From: Bacillota bacterium
Lineage (GTDB): Bacteria > Bacillota > Clostridia > Lachnospirales > Lachnospiraceae
Direction: 5' to 3'
DNA: 64,000 bases
NCBI GenBank assembly: GCA_029226935.1
Contig: JAQXYZ010000139.1
Coordinates: forward strand, 1 to 64,000
Shown: positions 54,843-64,000 of the stretch, in pieces
Layout: every line of letters starts with the position of its first letter
Numbering within the stretch: the first letter of the stretch is position 1
The notes under the pieces: model-generated
What the model was told of the DNA's origin: nothing
Database searches by the model: none
Seen by the model: the letters and a program-made list of their open reading frames with translations, nothing else
Program-made: the position numbers and the translations under genes

Positions 54843-55553
54843 TTATTCACCAAGATAAGCTTTCTTAATGGAATCATTATTGAGAAGTTCCTCTGCCTTG
54901 CCTTCAAGAACAATATTTCCTGTTTCAAGAACATAGGCACGATCTGAAATAGAAAGTGCTTTCTTTGCATTCTGCTCCACCAAAAGAACTGTTGTTCCAC
55001 TGGCACTTACTTCTTTAATAATGTCAAAAATTTCATTTACAAAAATTGGGGACAGTCCCATGGAAGGTTCATCCATCAAAATAATTCTTGGATGAGACAT
55101 TAATGCTCTTCCCATCGCCAGCATCTGCTGCTCTCCTCCGCTTAATGTTCCTGCAAGCTGATTCTGTCTTTCTTCCAGACGCGGAAAACGCTTGTAAACC
55201 ATTTTTAATGTCTCTTCAATTTCATCTTTATCTTTTCTTGTATAAGCGCCCATTTTCAAATTTTGCAGTACAGAAAGATTAGCAAATACACGTCTTCCTT
55301 CAGGGACATGCGCCATACCCATGGATACAATTTTATGGGCCGGAACCTTGGTAATGTCCTTACCGTCAAAATATACAGAGCCCTTTTTAGCTTCAAGAAG
55401 TCCTGTAATTGTATGGAGAATTGTTGTCTTTCCAGCTCCGTTTGCACCAATCAGGGCAATAACTTCTCCTTCATTTACTTCAAAGGTTACCCCCTTGATT
55501 GCCTTAATCATTCCGTAATAAACTTCTAAATCTTTTATTTCAAGCATTGCCAT
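54843..55553 (-). CDS. livF: Branched-chain amino acid ABC transporter ATP-binding protein LivF
   Basis: This 236-residue ATPase powers uptake with LivG. Walker A is GANGAGKTT, the signature LSGGEQQML and Walker B IILMDEPSMGLSP, the latter typical of LivF. ATG at 55553, eight bases after GGAGG, gives MAMLEIKDLEVYYG. It is the last gene of the liv cluster. Confidence 0.93.
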   Translation of the reverse strand: MAMLEIKDLEVYYGMIKAIKGVTFEVNEGEVIALIGANGAGKTTILHTITGLLEAKKGSVYFDGKDITKVPAHKIVSMGMAHVPEGRRVFANLSVLQNLKMGAYTRKDKDEIEETLKMVYKRFPRLEERQNQLAGTLSGGEQQMLAMGRALMSHPRIILMDEPSMGLSPIFVNEIFDIIKEVSASGTTVLLVEQNAKKALSISDRAYVLETGNIVLEGKAEELLNNDSIKKAYLGE

Positions 55554-55569
55554 AGTGTATTCCTCCCGC

Positions 55570-56331
55570 TTATTCACCTAAATATGCTGTAATAACCTGA
55601 GGGTCATTAAGTACCTTGCTGGTGGAACCCTGTGCCAGTATACGTCCAAAATTTAAAACGGTAAGTTCCTCGCAAATGCCGGAAACCAACTTCATATCAT
55701 GTTCAATCAACAATATTGTCATGTCAAAATTATCACGGACAAAGCGGATGGTTTCCATAAGTTCAATTGTTTCATTGGGATTCATACCTGCTGCAGGTTC
55801 ATCCAGAAGAAGAAGCTTGGGTTCTGTAGCCAATGCTCTCGCAATTTCAAGCTTACGCTGCTTGCCGTAAGGAAGATTTGCAGCCAAATAGTCTGCTTCA
55901 CCATCCAGATCAAAGACCTTTAATAACTCCATAGCCCTTTCATTCATAGCTTTTTCCGTTTTGAAGTATTTCGGCATTCTCAAAATACCTTCAATTGCGG
56001 AATATTTATAATGATTATGAAGACCAACTTTTACATTGTCCATAACACTTAAATCTTTAAATAATCTGATATTCTGAAAAGTCCTTGCAATACCGGCTTT
56101 ATTGATTTCTATCGTTTTCAATCCGGTAATATTCTGACCGTCAAGAGTGATAATCCCTTCATCCGGTTTATATACTCCGGTAAGCAGATTGAATACGGTA
56201 GTTTTACCGGCACCGTTAGGACCGATCAAACCATAGAGCTGCCCCTTTTTTATAGAAATTTCAAAGTCATCTACCGCACGAAGTCCACCGAAGGAAATGC
56301 CCAAATTTTTAACTTCCAGTAATGCTGCCAT
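55570..56331 (-). CDS. livG: Branched-chain amino acid ABC transporter ATP-binding protein LivG
   Basis: The 253-residue ATPase has Walker A GPNGAGKTT, ARTFQNIRLF, a signature position reading LPYGKQRKLEIARAL, and LLLLDEPAAGMNPNE, all typical of LivG. Two bases separate it from livM. Confidence 0.94.
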   Translation of the reverse strand: MAALLEVKNLGISFGGLRAVDDFEISIKKGQLYGLIGPNGAGKTTVFNLLTGVYKPDEGIITLDGQNITGLKTIEINKAGIARTFQNIRLFKDLSVMDNVKVGLHNHYKYSAIEGILRMPKYFKTEKAMNERAMELLKVFDLDGEADYLAANLPYGKQRKLEIARALATEPKLLLLDEPAAGMNPNETIELMETIRFVRDNFDMTILLIEHDMKLVSGICEELTVLNFGRILAQGSTSKVLNDPQVITAYLGE

Positions 56332-56333
56332 GA

Positions 56334-57407
56334 TTATTGCACCTCCTTAGGTTTTTTTATCAGTCTTTTTATGGAATATTTTTCTCTTAACTCAATGAAC
56401 TTAGGAGCCCAGTTAAAGAGCATCATAACAATCAATATAATAGAATAAATCAACATACGGTAATTGCTGAGACCACGCAAAAGCTCAGGAAGCAGTGTAA
56501 GAACAACTGATGCTATCATGGAGCCCCTGATATTTCCAATTCCGCCTAAAACAACAAATACCAGTATCATGATTGACATATTATACCCAAAGTTCTTTGG
56601 AGTCGCCATAAGGCTGCTTAAATTGTGAGAATATAACACACCGGCCACTCCTGCAAGCGCTGCGGAAATGGAAAATGCCATCAATTTATATTTGGTAATG
56701 TTTATGCCTACAGATTCTGCCGCAATCAAATTATCTCTGATAGACATAATTGCACGTCCATCTCTGGAATGAATTAAGTTCAATACAATAATCAAAGTAA
56801 TTATGATTAAAACAATTCCAATTGTAAATGTAGAATCCTTAGGAGTTCCTGTAATGCCCTGAGCACCGTTGATAATTACGGTTCCATCCGATTCAAGTCC
56901 AAGTGAAATAGAATCCTTCATGGAAAAATGAAATCCCCGGCTATCCCTTCCTATGTATAATACATTAATGATATTTTTGATAATCTCTCCAAAGGCAAGC
57001 GTCACAATCGCCAGATAATCCCCTTTTAATCTTAAAACAGGCATCCCAATTAAAAAGCCAATCGCGCCGGCGCAGACAGCTCCAATTAAAATAGCCAGAA
57101 TGAAACGCAAAATATCAATTGTAATTATATCCTGCATGCATTTAGAGAAAAAAGCTCCTGTAAAAGCACCTACACACATAAACCCGGCGTGACCAAGACT
57201 AAGTTCTCCCAAAATACCTACTGTTAAGTTCAAGGATATTGCAAGGATCACATAAACGCATAAAGGAACCAAAAGTCCCTGCATAAGGCTGGAAATATTC
57301 CCGGTAGCGCTCATAAGCTGAATGATAATGTATGCGGCAATAACGATTCCGTAAGTAATGATATTATCTTTTAAATTTTTTGTAAGCTTTAACTTTTTCA
57401 CTGTCAT
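56334..57407 (-). CDS. livM: Branched-chain amino acid ABC transporter permease LivM
   Basis: The 357-residue permease has about ten membrane segments and the family stretches GELSLGHAGFMCVGAFTGAFF, RLKGDYLAIVTLAFGEI and GRAIMSIRDNLIAAESVGIN. It pairs with LivH to form the channel. Its ATG is behind GGAGG, six bases after livH. Confidence 0.94.
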   Translation of the reverse strand: MTVKKLKLTKNLKDNIITYGIVIAAYIIIQLMSATGNISSLMQGLLVPLCVYVILAISLNLTVGILGELSLGHAGFMCVGAFTGAFFSKCMQDIITIDILRFILAILIGAVCAGAIGFLIGMPVLRLKGDYLAIVTLAFGEIIKNIINVLYIGRDSRGFHFSMKDSISLGLESDGTVIINGAQGITGTPKDSTFTIGIVLIIITLIIVLNLIHSRDGRAIMSIRDNLIAAESVGINITKYKLMAFSISAALAGVAGVLYSHNLSSLMATPKNFGYNMSIMILVFVVLGGIGNIRGSMIASVVLTLLPELLRGLSNYRMLIYSIILIVMMLFNWAPKFIELREKYSIKRLIKKPKEVQ

Positions 57408-57413
57408 TTCCTC

Positions 57414-58298
57414 CTATACCTTTTCCTGTATCTTCCTGCCAAGAATACCCGTAGGCTTCACAAGAAGGACAATGATCAAGACCATGAATACAATTGCATC
57501 TGCCATCTGGGATGATATGTATGCCTTGCTTAAAATTTCAATAATTCCAAGCACGATTCCACCGATTAAGGCTCCGGGGATTGAACCGATACCGCCAAAT
57601 ACAGCAGCCACAAATGCCTTGATACCCGGCATGGAACCGGTATATGGAGTAAGGGACGGATAAGCGGAGCATAAAAGCATACCTGCAATCGCCGCAAGTG
57701 CAGAACCAATTGCAAAGGTAAGTGAAATGGTTGCATTTACATTAATCCCCATAAGCTGTGCAGCACCTTTATCTTCTGACACCGCCAACATAGCCTGTCC
57801 TGCCTTGGTCTTATTGATAAAAAGAGTCAATCCAATCATAATAATAATACAAGAGATAATCGTGACAATGGTTTCTCCCGATATAATAATCTGCCCATCT
57901 GCCAGCTTAAGCGCCGGTATATTGACTACAGATGTAAAAGCCTTGGTGTTCGCTCCAAAAATAAGCAATGCAATATTCTGAAGGAAATAGCTCACACCAA
58001 TTGCCGTTATCAGAACTGCCAAAGAAGACGCTGCCTGACGAAGCGGACGGTATGCAATATATTCGATCGTAATGCCTAATATTGTGCACAGGACAACCGC
58101 TAAAAGGACTCCTATAACCGGAGGCCATCCCTGCATGCTGACTGCAAAGAAAATTGTAAAGCCACCAACCATGATAACGTCACCATGCGCAAAATTCAAC
58201 ATTTTCGCAATACCATACACCATTGTATAACCTAATGCGATAATCGCATATACGCTTCCCAAACTGATTCCATTGATTAAATAGGATATAAAACTCAT
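57414..58298 (-). CDS. livH: Branched-chain amino acid ABC transporter permease LivH
   Basis: The 294-residue permease has eight membrane segments with GISLGSVYAIIALGYTMVYGI, LNFAHGDVIMVG and GIKAFVAAVFGGIGSIPGAL, the LivH pattern. It follows the binding protein gene after a terminator-like hairpin, which may lower expression of the membrane genes relative to the binding protein. Confidence 0.94.
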   Translation of the reverse strand: MSFISYLINGISLGSVYAIIALGYTMVYGIAKMLNFAHGDVIMVGGFTIFFAVSMQGWPPVIGVLLAVVLCTILGITIEYIAYRPLRQAASSLAVLITAIGVSYFLQNIALLIFGANTKAFTSVVNIPALKLADGQIIISGETIVTIISCIIIMIGLTLFINKTKAGQAMLAVSEDKGAAQLMGINVNATISLTFAIGSALAAIAGMLLCSAYPSLTPYTGSMPGIKAFVAAVFGGIGSIPGALIGGIVLGIIEILSKAYISSQMADAIVFMVLIIVLLVKPTGILGRKIQEKV

Positions 58299-58391
58299 AA
58301 AAGAACACCTCTGCGTAAAAATTTATTAGTCTAGTATAGCAGATAAAACAGTCTGCTGGCAAGATATATCAGAACTTTCCTTTCCCTTTTC

Positions 58392-58428
58392 TCTAAAAAA
58401 GAGGGTTGCAGTACTTGCAACCCTCTTT
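58392..58428 (-). terminator. Terminator or attenuator between the binding protein gene and livH
   Basis: On the minus strand a 13-bp stem (AAAGAGGGTTGCA with TGCAACCCTCTTT, 58398-58410 and 58416-58428) is followed by six T. It lies just after the binding protein stop and should end most transcripts there, with read-through to livHMGF. Confidence 0.88.
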
Positions 58429-58445
58429 GGCCGTTTCATGCTAAA

Positions 58446-59648
58446 TTACTGGATTAAGCTGTAGTTACCGTTTACAATTTCCATAGCTTTAGGTGCTTTG
58501 TTAACTGCACCGTCTTCATCCCAAGACATTGCCTCGCCTGTAAGTCCGTCTACAGAAATTTCTGCCATAGCACCTTTCATTTTTTCACAGATATCAGAAA
58601 TACTGTCAGCAGGTGTTACGCCACTCTTCTCTGCAGCAGCTTTGATAATATAAACTGCATCATATGCATCGGCTGCAAACTGGTTAGGAGTTTCTCCATA
58701 AGCTGCTTCATATGTGCTTACGAAAGACTGGGTAGCTTCATCATCTGCATCAGCTGCAAAAGGTGTCAACAGCATAACGCCTTCTGCTAAAGCTGCATCA
58801 AAGTTTTCTACGCCAAGAATACCGTCAAGTCCATCACAACCGAAGAACTTGGGAGTATAACCCATAGCATCTGCCTGCTTCAAAATAAGAGAAGCCTCTG
58901 TGTAGTAAATAGGCAGGAACATTAAGTCTGCTCCGGCATCCTTTGCTTTCTGAAGCTGTACGGAGAAATCAGTCTTATTGTCAGCAGTAAATGCTTCTGC
59001 GGATACAATTTCGAAAGGCTGATTTGCTGCTTCTGCTGCAAATTTCTCATAAATACCTGAAGAATATACATCAGAACTGTCATAGATAACAGCAACCTTT
59101 TCTGCTACATTGTTTGAGCCAATATACTGAGCTGCTGCAATACCCTGGTTAGGGTCGGTAAAACATACCTGATATACATTGTCGTTGCTGCTGATGCAGT
59201 CAACAGAAGATCCTGAAGGAGTAATCTGGAACATATTATCATTAGAAGATTCTGCAGCAACTGCAATACAGCATCCGCTGGTGGTTGTACCAACTAACAT
59301 CTGCATACCCCAGTCCTTTAATGTATTGTATGCATTTACAGACTTTTCATTGTCACATTCATCATCCTGGAAGTTGTACTCAACCTGATAGCCGTTGATA
59401 CCACCTGCCTCATTAATTTCCTTAATTGCAAGGTCAGCACCATTCTGAACAGCAAGTCCATAAACTGCTGCACCACCTGTAGCAGGTCCGATAGAACCAA
59501 TCTTAAAGGTTTCGCCTGCAGCTTCGGTAGTTGCAGCGTCAGATGTTTCTGCTGCGGTTTCTTTGTTTGAGCTTCCGCATCCTGCAAGCATAGTCATTGT
59601 CATAGCAGCTACAAGAGTAAGGCTCATAGCTTTTTTTAAACTTTTCAT
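58446..59648 (-). CDS. Branched-chain amino acid-binding lipoprotein (LivJ/LivK type)
   Basis: This 400-residue lipoprotein captures the amino acid for LivHMGF. The signal peptide ends at MLAGC (Cys24), then an Ala/Thr/Glu linker and the periplasmic-binding fold (FKIGSIGPATGGAAVYG, LVGTTTSGCCIAVAAES). The ligand is inferred from the family. It has its own consensus promoter and is the first gene of the cluster. Confidence 0.93.
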   Translation of the reverse strand: MKSLKKAMSLTLVAAMTMTMLAGCGSSNKETAAETSDAATTEAAGETFKIGSIGPATGGAAVYGLAVQNGADLAIKEINEAGGINGYQVEYNFQDDECDNEKSVNAYNTLKDWGMQMLVGTTTSGCCIAVAAESSNDNMFQITPSGSSVDCISSNDNVYQVCFTDPNQGIAAAQYIGSNNVAEKVAVIYDSSDVYSSGIYEKFAAEAANQPFEIVSAEAFTADNKTDFSVQLQKAKDAGADLMFLPIYYTEASLILKQADAMGYTPKFFGCDGLDGILGVENFDAALAEGVMLLTPFAADADDEATQSFVSTYEAAYGETPNQFAADAYDAVYIIKAAAEKSGVTPADSISDICEKMKGAMAEISVDGLTGEAMSWDEDGAVNKAPKAMEIVNGNYSLIQ

Positions 59649-59680
59649 AACTTTTCCTCCTCGAAATTTTATTTCAAGTT

Positions 59681-59709
59681 ATAATACTCCAAATATGAGA
59701 AATTGTCAA
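59681..59709 (-). promoter_or_regulatory. Promoter of the liv cluster
   Basis: On the minus strand TTGACA (59709-59704) and TATTAT (59686-59681) are 17 bases apart, about 30 bases before the ATG with GAGGAGG between. Confidence 0.88.
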
Positions 59710-59816
59710 CTTTGATAAAAAAGAAATACAATTTTTGTGTATTTTTTTATTTTAATGGGAAAGAATAAAACTGATGTCTTAAATATTAAAGTATTACAAT
59801 ATATGGAGGTATCAAA

Positions 59817-60035
59817 ATGAATAATAAATGTTTAGACTGTATTGCACTTACCATTGCAATTATTGGTGCGGTAAACTGGGGATTAATTGGATTCTTTTCC
59901 TTTGATCTGGTGGCATTTATCTTCGGAAACATGTCCTGGATTTCAAGAATTATTTACGCCGTTGTCGGAATCAGCGGTCTGTATTTGATTACATTTTATA
60001 TGTATGCAGGCGGAATCGACAGGGCGAGGGATTAA
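59817..60035 (+). CDS. DUF378 small membrane protein
   Basis: This 72-residue protein has two membrane helices and the DUF378 pattern DCIALTIAIIGAVNWGLIGFF with GISGLY. Function unknown. GGAGG precedes the ATG. It is a single gene between the divergent liv cluster and a terminator. Confidence 0.88.
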   Translation: MNNKCLDCIALTIAIIGAVNWGLIGFFSFDLVAFIFGNMSWISRIIYAVVGISGLYLITFYMYAGGIDRARD

Positions 60036-60068
60036 TCAATCTATGGATTTTATGACCCCAAAAAGTCA

Positions 60069-60103
60069 AGTAAAAGAACCGGTATATCGCCGGCTCTTTT
60101 ACT
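60069..60103 (+). terminator. Bidirectional terminator between DUF378 gene and rsfS
   Basis: AGTAAAAGAACCGGT (60069-60083) pairs with GCCGGCTCTTTTACT (60089-60103) with one mismatch and one wobble. The stem is flanked by A- and T-rich sides, so it can serve the convergent genes. Confidence 0.75.
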
Positions 60104-60116
60104 TTATCACTATCAA

Positions 60117-60491
60117 CTACATATTCTTTAATGAATCAACATCTACAATCCTGCCGTCACGCCAAATTCTTTCCAGATCATAAAAAAGTCTGTTTTCATG
60201 GTCAAAAATATGAACCATGATGTCACCAAAATCCAGAAGTACCCAATTGGCATTTTCATATCCTTCCATCTGTTTCAAAGGATATCCTGCTCTCCCCAGT
60301 TTTTCTTCCACCGAATCGGAAAGCGCCTGAATCTGACTTCTGTTGCTGCCATTTGCAATAATAAAATAATCAGCAAGAACGGATACCTGACTGATATCAA
60401 TCACTCTGATATCTTCTGCTTTTTTATCTTCCAAGGCTTCTATGGCAAGCTTTGCCATCTCATTTATTTTGTCTGTTGAAAAATCTGCCAT
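60117..60491 (-). CDS. rsfS: Ribosomal silencing factor
   Basis: RsfS binds uL14 and keeps the 50S subunit from joining in starvation. The 124-residue protein shows the family order: EALEDKKAEDIRVIDISQVS, ADYFIIANGSNRSQIQALSD, and ENANWVLLDFGDIMVHIF. It is the last gene of the obgE-nadD cluster. Confidence 0.95.
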   Translation of the reverse strand: MADFSTDKINEMAKLAIEALEDKKAEDIRVIDISQVSVLADYFIIANGSNRSQIQALSDSVEEKLGRAGYPLKQMEGYENANWVLLDFGDIMVHIFDHENRLFYDLERIWRDGRIVDVDSLKNM

Positions 60492-60492
60492 C

Positions 60493-61068
60493 TCAAATCT
60501 CCTTCTTATAGTAATCGTATGTTTTTTGTGTCATTGGATCAATCGGGCTGTCAATACTGTGAAGGTAATCCAGTATATTGTTAAGGATTACCAAAAGTGC
60601 CGCATCCAAATCCTGAAAAGCAAGTTTTCGAATTTTCGCAAGATTGTCGGCATGTTTTCTACCCGGTTCAATATAGTCTGCAATATAAATGATTTTTTCA
60701 AGCTCAGACATTTCCGGTCTTCCGGTGGTATGATATAAAATTGCATTCAAAATATCATCATCATGGATTTGAAATTTTTTTCTGGCAATATATCTGCCTG
60801 CCTTTGCATGAAGTAAAAAGGGGTTTTGACGCTCAATATCGCTAATAGGAATATGATGTTTTTCACAGATGCTGATTTTTTTTTCATTGCGGATACATTT
60901 GGCACAATCATGTAAAAGTCCGGCAACCAAAGCTTTTTCCGAATCGGTTTGATTGCACATTGCAAGTGCTGCAGCTGTATACGCAACACCTAAAGTGTGC
61001 TCGAATCGTTTGGCATCCTGTGCTTTTTCCATTTCCTTTCTGATTTTTTTGATATCATAGTTTTTCAC
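60493..61068 (-). CDS. yqeK: HD-domain diadenosine tetraphosphate hydrolase YqeK
   Basis: YqeK-type proteins split Ap4A symmetrically into ADP. The 191-residue chain has the HD motifs H-T-L-G-V in EHTLGVAYTAAALA, LLHDCAKC and HAKAGRYIARKKF, with YIADYIEPGRK after. The start is GTG. It lies between nadD and rsfS, as in Bacillus. Confidence 0.92.
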   Translation of the reverse strand: MKNYDIKKIRKEMEKAQDAKRFEHTLGVAYTAAALAMCNQTDSEKALVAGLLHDCAKCIRNEKKISICEKHHIPISDIERQNPFLLHAKAGRYIARKKFQIHDDDILNAILYHTTGRPEMSELEKIIYIADYIEPGRKHADNLAKIRKLAFQDLDAALLVILNNILDYLHSIDSPIDPMTQKTYDYYKKEI

Positions 61069-61092
61069 TGATATAACCTTTGCCTTTCAATC

Positions 61093-61707
61093 TTATGACA
61101 TGATGCTGTACAATTTATTTTCTTCTATATAAGAAAGGACACTTTCGGGAAGCATATAACGGATTGATTGCTTTTCCTTAATCCTTGTTCGGATTTCAGA
61201 AGAAGAAATGTCAATAAATCTTGCCGGAAGAATTTTGATGTCCGCCTGATATTCATAAATCAGATTGGCAGCTAGCTTTTCAATTTTTTCTTCTGTTCCG
61301 GTACCGCGAACTGCAACGACAAGTGTGCAGTTTTGCATAATAAATTCCGGCTTCTTCCAAGTCTCTAATGTCAACAGACTGTCTGCACCCATAATAAAAT
61401 AAAACTGATCCTTTGGATAATCTTTTTTTAGTTCCTGCAAGGTTTCAAAGGTATAAGTAGGACCTTCTCTGTCTATCTCTATCATAGACAAAGCAAAGTA
61501 AGGGTTCTCCTTTATTGCCAGGGCAATCATCTCGGCACGATGCCTGCCATCTAAAATATCAGCAACATTTTTCATGTAAGAAATTCCACTGGGTATAAAT
61601 AAAACTTGGTCAAGTTCAAAGGTTTCTCTTGCTGCTTCCGCTAACATCAAATGTCCGTTGTGGATTGGATTAAAGGTTCCCCCCATAATTCCGATTTTCT
61701 TTCCCAT
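61093..61707 (-). CDS. nadD: Nicotinate-nucleotide adenylyltransferase
   Basis: NadD makes deamido-NAD from nicotinate mononucleotide and ATP. The 204-residue protein starts MGKKIGIMGGTFNPIHNGHLM, holding the GGTFNPxHxGH nucleotide motif, and ends with ISSSEIRTRI. The frame is open to 61746, but ATG 61707 sits right behind GGAGGAAAAT. Confidence 0.96.
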   Translation of the reverse strand: MGKKIGIMGGTFNPIHNGHLMLAEAARETFELDQVLFIPSGISYMKNVADILDGRHRAEMIALAIKENPYFALSMIEIDREGPTYTFETLQELKKDYPKDQFYFIMGADSLLTLETWKKPEFIMQNCTLVVAVRGTGTEEKIEKLAANLIYEYQADIKILPARFIDISSSEIRTRIKEKQSIRYMLPESVLSYIEENKLYSIMS

Positions 61708-61748
61708 ATTTTCCTCCATTCCCATGACATACGCCTGCATATACAAGC

Positions 61749-62039
61749 TTACCTGGGAAGTTCAATTTTCTTATGATCCCTGCTTTCCTTGTATAGAACA
61801 ATCTTTTTGCCAATGACCTGCACCAGCTGAGAACCAGTTCTGTCAGCAAGCGCTTCTGCCATCTGCCTTGGGTCTTCCAGACAGTTTTTCAGCACCGCAA
61901 CCTTAACCAGTTCTCTGGTGTTAAAGGTCTCTCTGACAGCTTCCGTAACTTCAGGAGTCAAACCGGATTTTCCTATCTGAAATACCGGATCAATAGTCAT
62001 TGCCAGTCCTTTTAAATATGCACGTTGTTTACTTGTCAT
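61749..62039 (-). CDS. yhbY: YhbY family RNA-binding protein (CRM domain)
   Basis: This 96-residue protein carries the CRM fold (RAYLKGLAMTIDPVFQIGKSGLTPEVTEAV, VLKNCLEDPRQMAEALADRTGSQLVQVIGKKIVLYK) and associates with pre-50S particles in other bacteria. It stands between obgE and nadD. Confidence 0.92.
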   Translation of the reverse strand: MTSKQRAYLKGLAMTIDPVFQIGKSGLTPEVTEAVRETFNTRELVKVAVLKNCLEDPRQMAEALADRTGSQLVQVIGKKIVLYKESRDHKKIELPR

Positions 62040-62048
62040 TTGCCCCTC

Positions 62049-63356
<1,308 letters not shown>

Positions 63357-63404
63357 TCAAATAAACTAATCAACAATATCTTTCATGTAATCATTTCAAA
63401 TGAT

Positions 63405-63436
63405 TAAAAAGGCTTCAAACATGAATGTTTGAAGCC
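63405..63436 (-). terminator. Terminator between rpmA and obgE
   Basis: On the minus strand a 12-bp stem (GGCTTCAAACAT with ATGTTTGAAGCC; 63411-63422 and 63425-63436) is followed by five T. It ends the ribosomal protein transcript. Confidence 0.9.
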
Positions 63437-63450
63437 TGCCCTGATTCGTA

Positions 63451-63735
63451 CTATTTCTCTACAGGATATACGGAAGCCTGTTTCTTATCTCTTCCTTTTC
63501 TTTCGAATTTAAGTACACCGTCAACCATTGCGAACAAGGTATCATCACCACCACGTCCTACGTTGATACCGGGATGAATCTTTGTTCCACGTTGTCTGTA
63601 TAAAATATTTCCTGCTTTTACGAATTGGCCGTCAGCTCTCTTCGCACCCAATCTCTTGGATTCGGAATCTCTACCGTTCTTGGTAGAACCAACACCCTTT
63701 TTATGAGCGAAAAATTGAAGGTTCAGCTTTAACAT
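63451..63735 (-). CDS. rpmA: Ribosomal protein L27 (bL27) with cleavable N-terminus
   Basis: This 94-residue 50S protein has the usual core ([34 protein letters not shown]). Its N-terminus [10 protein letters not shown] is the extension found in Firmicutes, removed by the Prp protease after FFA before assembly; prp is encoded immediately upstream. AAGGAGG lies inside the prp 3' end. Confidence 0.97.
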   Translation of the reverse strand: MLKLNLQFFAHKKGVGSTKNGRDSESKRLGAKRADGQFVKAGNILYRQRGTKIHPGINVGRGGDDTLFAMVDGVLKFERKGRDKKQASVYPVEK

Positions 63736-63738
63736 GAT

Positions 63739-64000
63739 TTACACCTCCTTGAATTTTAGTTTTAAATACTGTTTGCCGTACTGTGATACGACATTCTGCA
63801 ATCCAAGTACCATGGAATCAAGAAGGAGTGTACTGCTTTTGTCTGAATTGCCCATCAAATGACAGTCAATCAGACCCTTTTCCTGATCACTGGTTACTTC
63901 CATCTGAATCTCTGTCAGTGCATCAAGTGAATTGATGGTATTGATGACCAGAATGGAAATCGCGCTGCAGACAATGTCTTCTCCTGCATCCGCATACCCT
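63739..64000 (-). CDS. prp: Ribosomal-processing cysteine protease Prp, 5' end outside the window
   Basis: The frame is open from the window edge to the TAA at 63741-63739, 87 codons. It has the Prp motif GYADAGEDIVCSAIS with the catalytic Cys, then VINTINSLDALTEI and a hydrophobic C-terminus (TLLLDSMVLGLQNVV). The preceding His of the active site lies beyond the edge. It sits between the expected rplU and rpmA, whose product it cleaves. Confidence 0.92.
   Translation of the reverse strand, partial: GYADAGEDIVCSAISILVINTINSLDALTEIQMEVTSDQEKGLIDCHLMGNSDKSSTLLLDSMVLGLQNVVSQYGKQYLKLKFKEV

Overview
This 64 kb window is a low-GC Firmicutes chromosome segment, most likely from a Lachnospiraceae-type anaerobic, spore-forming gut clostridium. 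The pointers are the cotJABC spore-coat cluster, a group B-like [FeFe] hydrogenase, the mre-PBP2-min-rodA cluster, SepF-linked division genes, frequent TTG/GTG starts behind strong GGAGG sites, and short intergenic gaps. The species cannot be named from the sequence alone. No rRNA, tRNA, CRISPR array, prophage or insertion sequence was found, and the window reads as core chromosome. No gene-free gap exceeds about 190 bases.

Layout. 0-1.1 kb (minus): cotJA-cotJB-cotJC. 1.2-4.9 kb: a Gld-type ABC exporter (ATPase, permease fused to a GldG-like domain, DUF4340 protein). 4.9-7.2 kb: feoA-feoB behind a near-ideal Fur box. 7.3-12.1 kb: [FeFe] hydrogenase, gltX, short UvrD-like helicase. 12.1-20.1 kb: DUF1292 protein, a GlgX-like protein that has lost catalytic residues, DUF5662 protein, a Cys-rich repeat protein, GtrA protein, an unknown protein with nuclease-like and winged-helix features, miaB, and a SulP transporter. 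20.1-28.2 kb: mutS-mutL-miaA, a PLP lyase, DUF4321 protein, radC. 28.2-36.5 kb: mreBCD, PBP2, minCDE, rodA, the wall elongation and septum-placement cluster. 36.5-43.7 kb: mgsA, D,D-carboxypeptidase, a very small P-loop protein, then HlyD-like protein, yggS, sepF, aroB, lspA, RluA-family synthase. 43.9-48.7 kb: an unknown gene with a palindrome-flanked promoter, CstA, serine dehydratase (two subunits), a cytidylate kinase-like protein. 48.8-50.9 kb (minus): small membrane protein, dtd, AI-2E family transporter. 51.0-54.1 kb: TtcA-like enzyme, XerS-like recombinase, and the divergent yneA-like/lexA pair with several LexA boxes. 54.2-59.7 kb (minus): second cytidylate kinase-like protein and the liv transporter (binding protein, H, M, G, F). 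59.8-64 kb: DUF378 protein, then minus-strand rsfS, yqeK, nadD, yhbY, obgE, rpmA and the 3' part of prp.

How it fits together. Most of the window is housekeeping: cell shape and division, mismatch repair and tRNA modification, ribosome assembly, SOS control. Nutrient modules are iron (Feo), branched-chain amino acids (Liv), peptide/pyruvate-type uptake (CstA) and serine catabolism. The best leads for novelty are the catalytically degenerate GlgX-like protein (12654-14600), the Cys-rich decapeptide-repeat protein (15208-15549), the nuclease-like/winged-helix protein (16141-16884), the 139-residue P-loop protein (37976-38395), the palindrome-flanked promoter before the unknown gene at 43900, and a recurring pattern of RNA hairpins placed just before ribosome binding sites. 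I did not see a clear multi-gene undescribed defence or mobile system.
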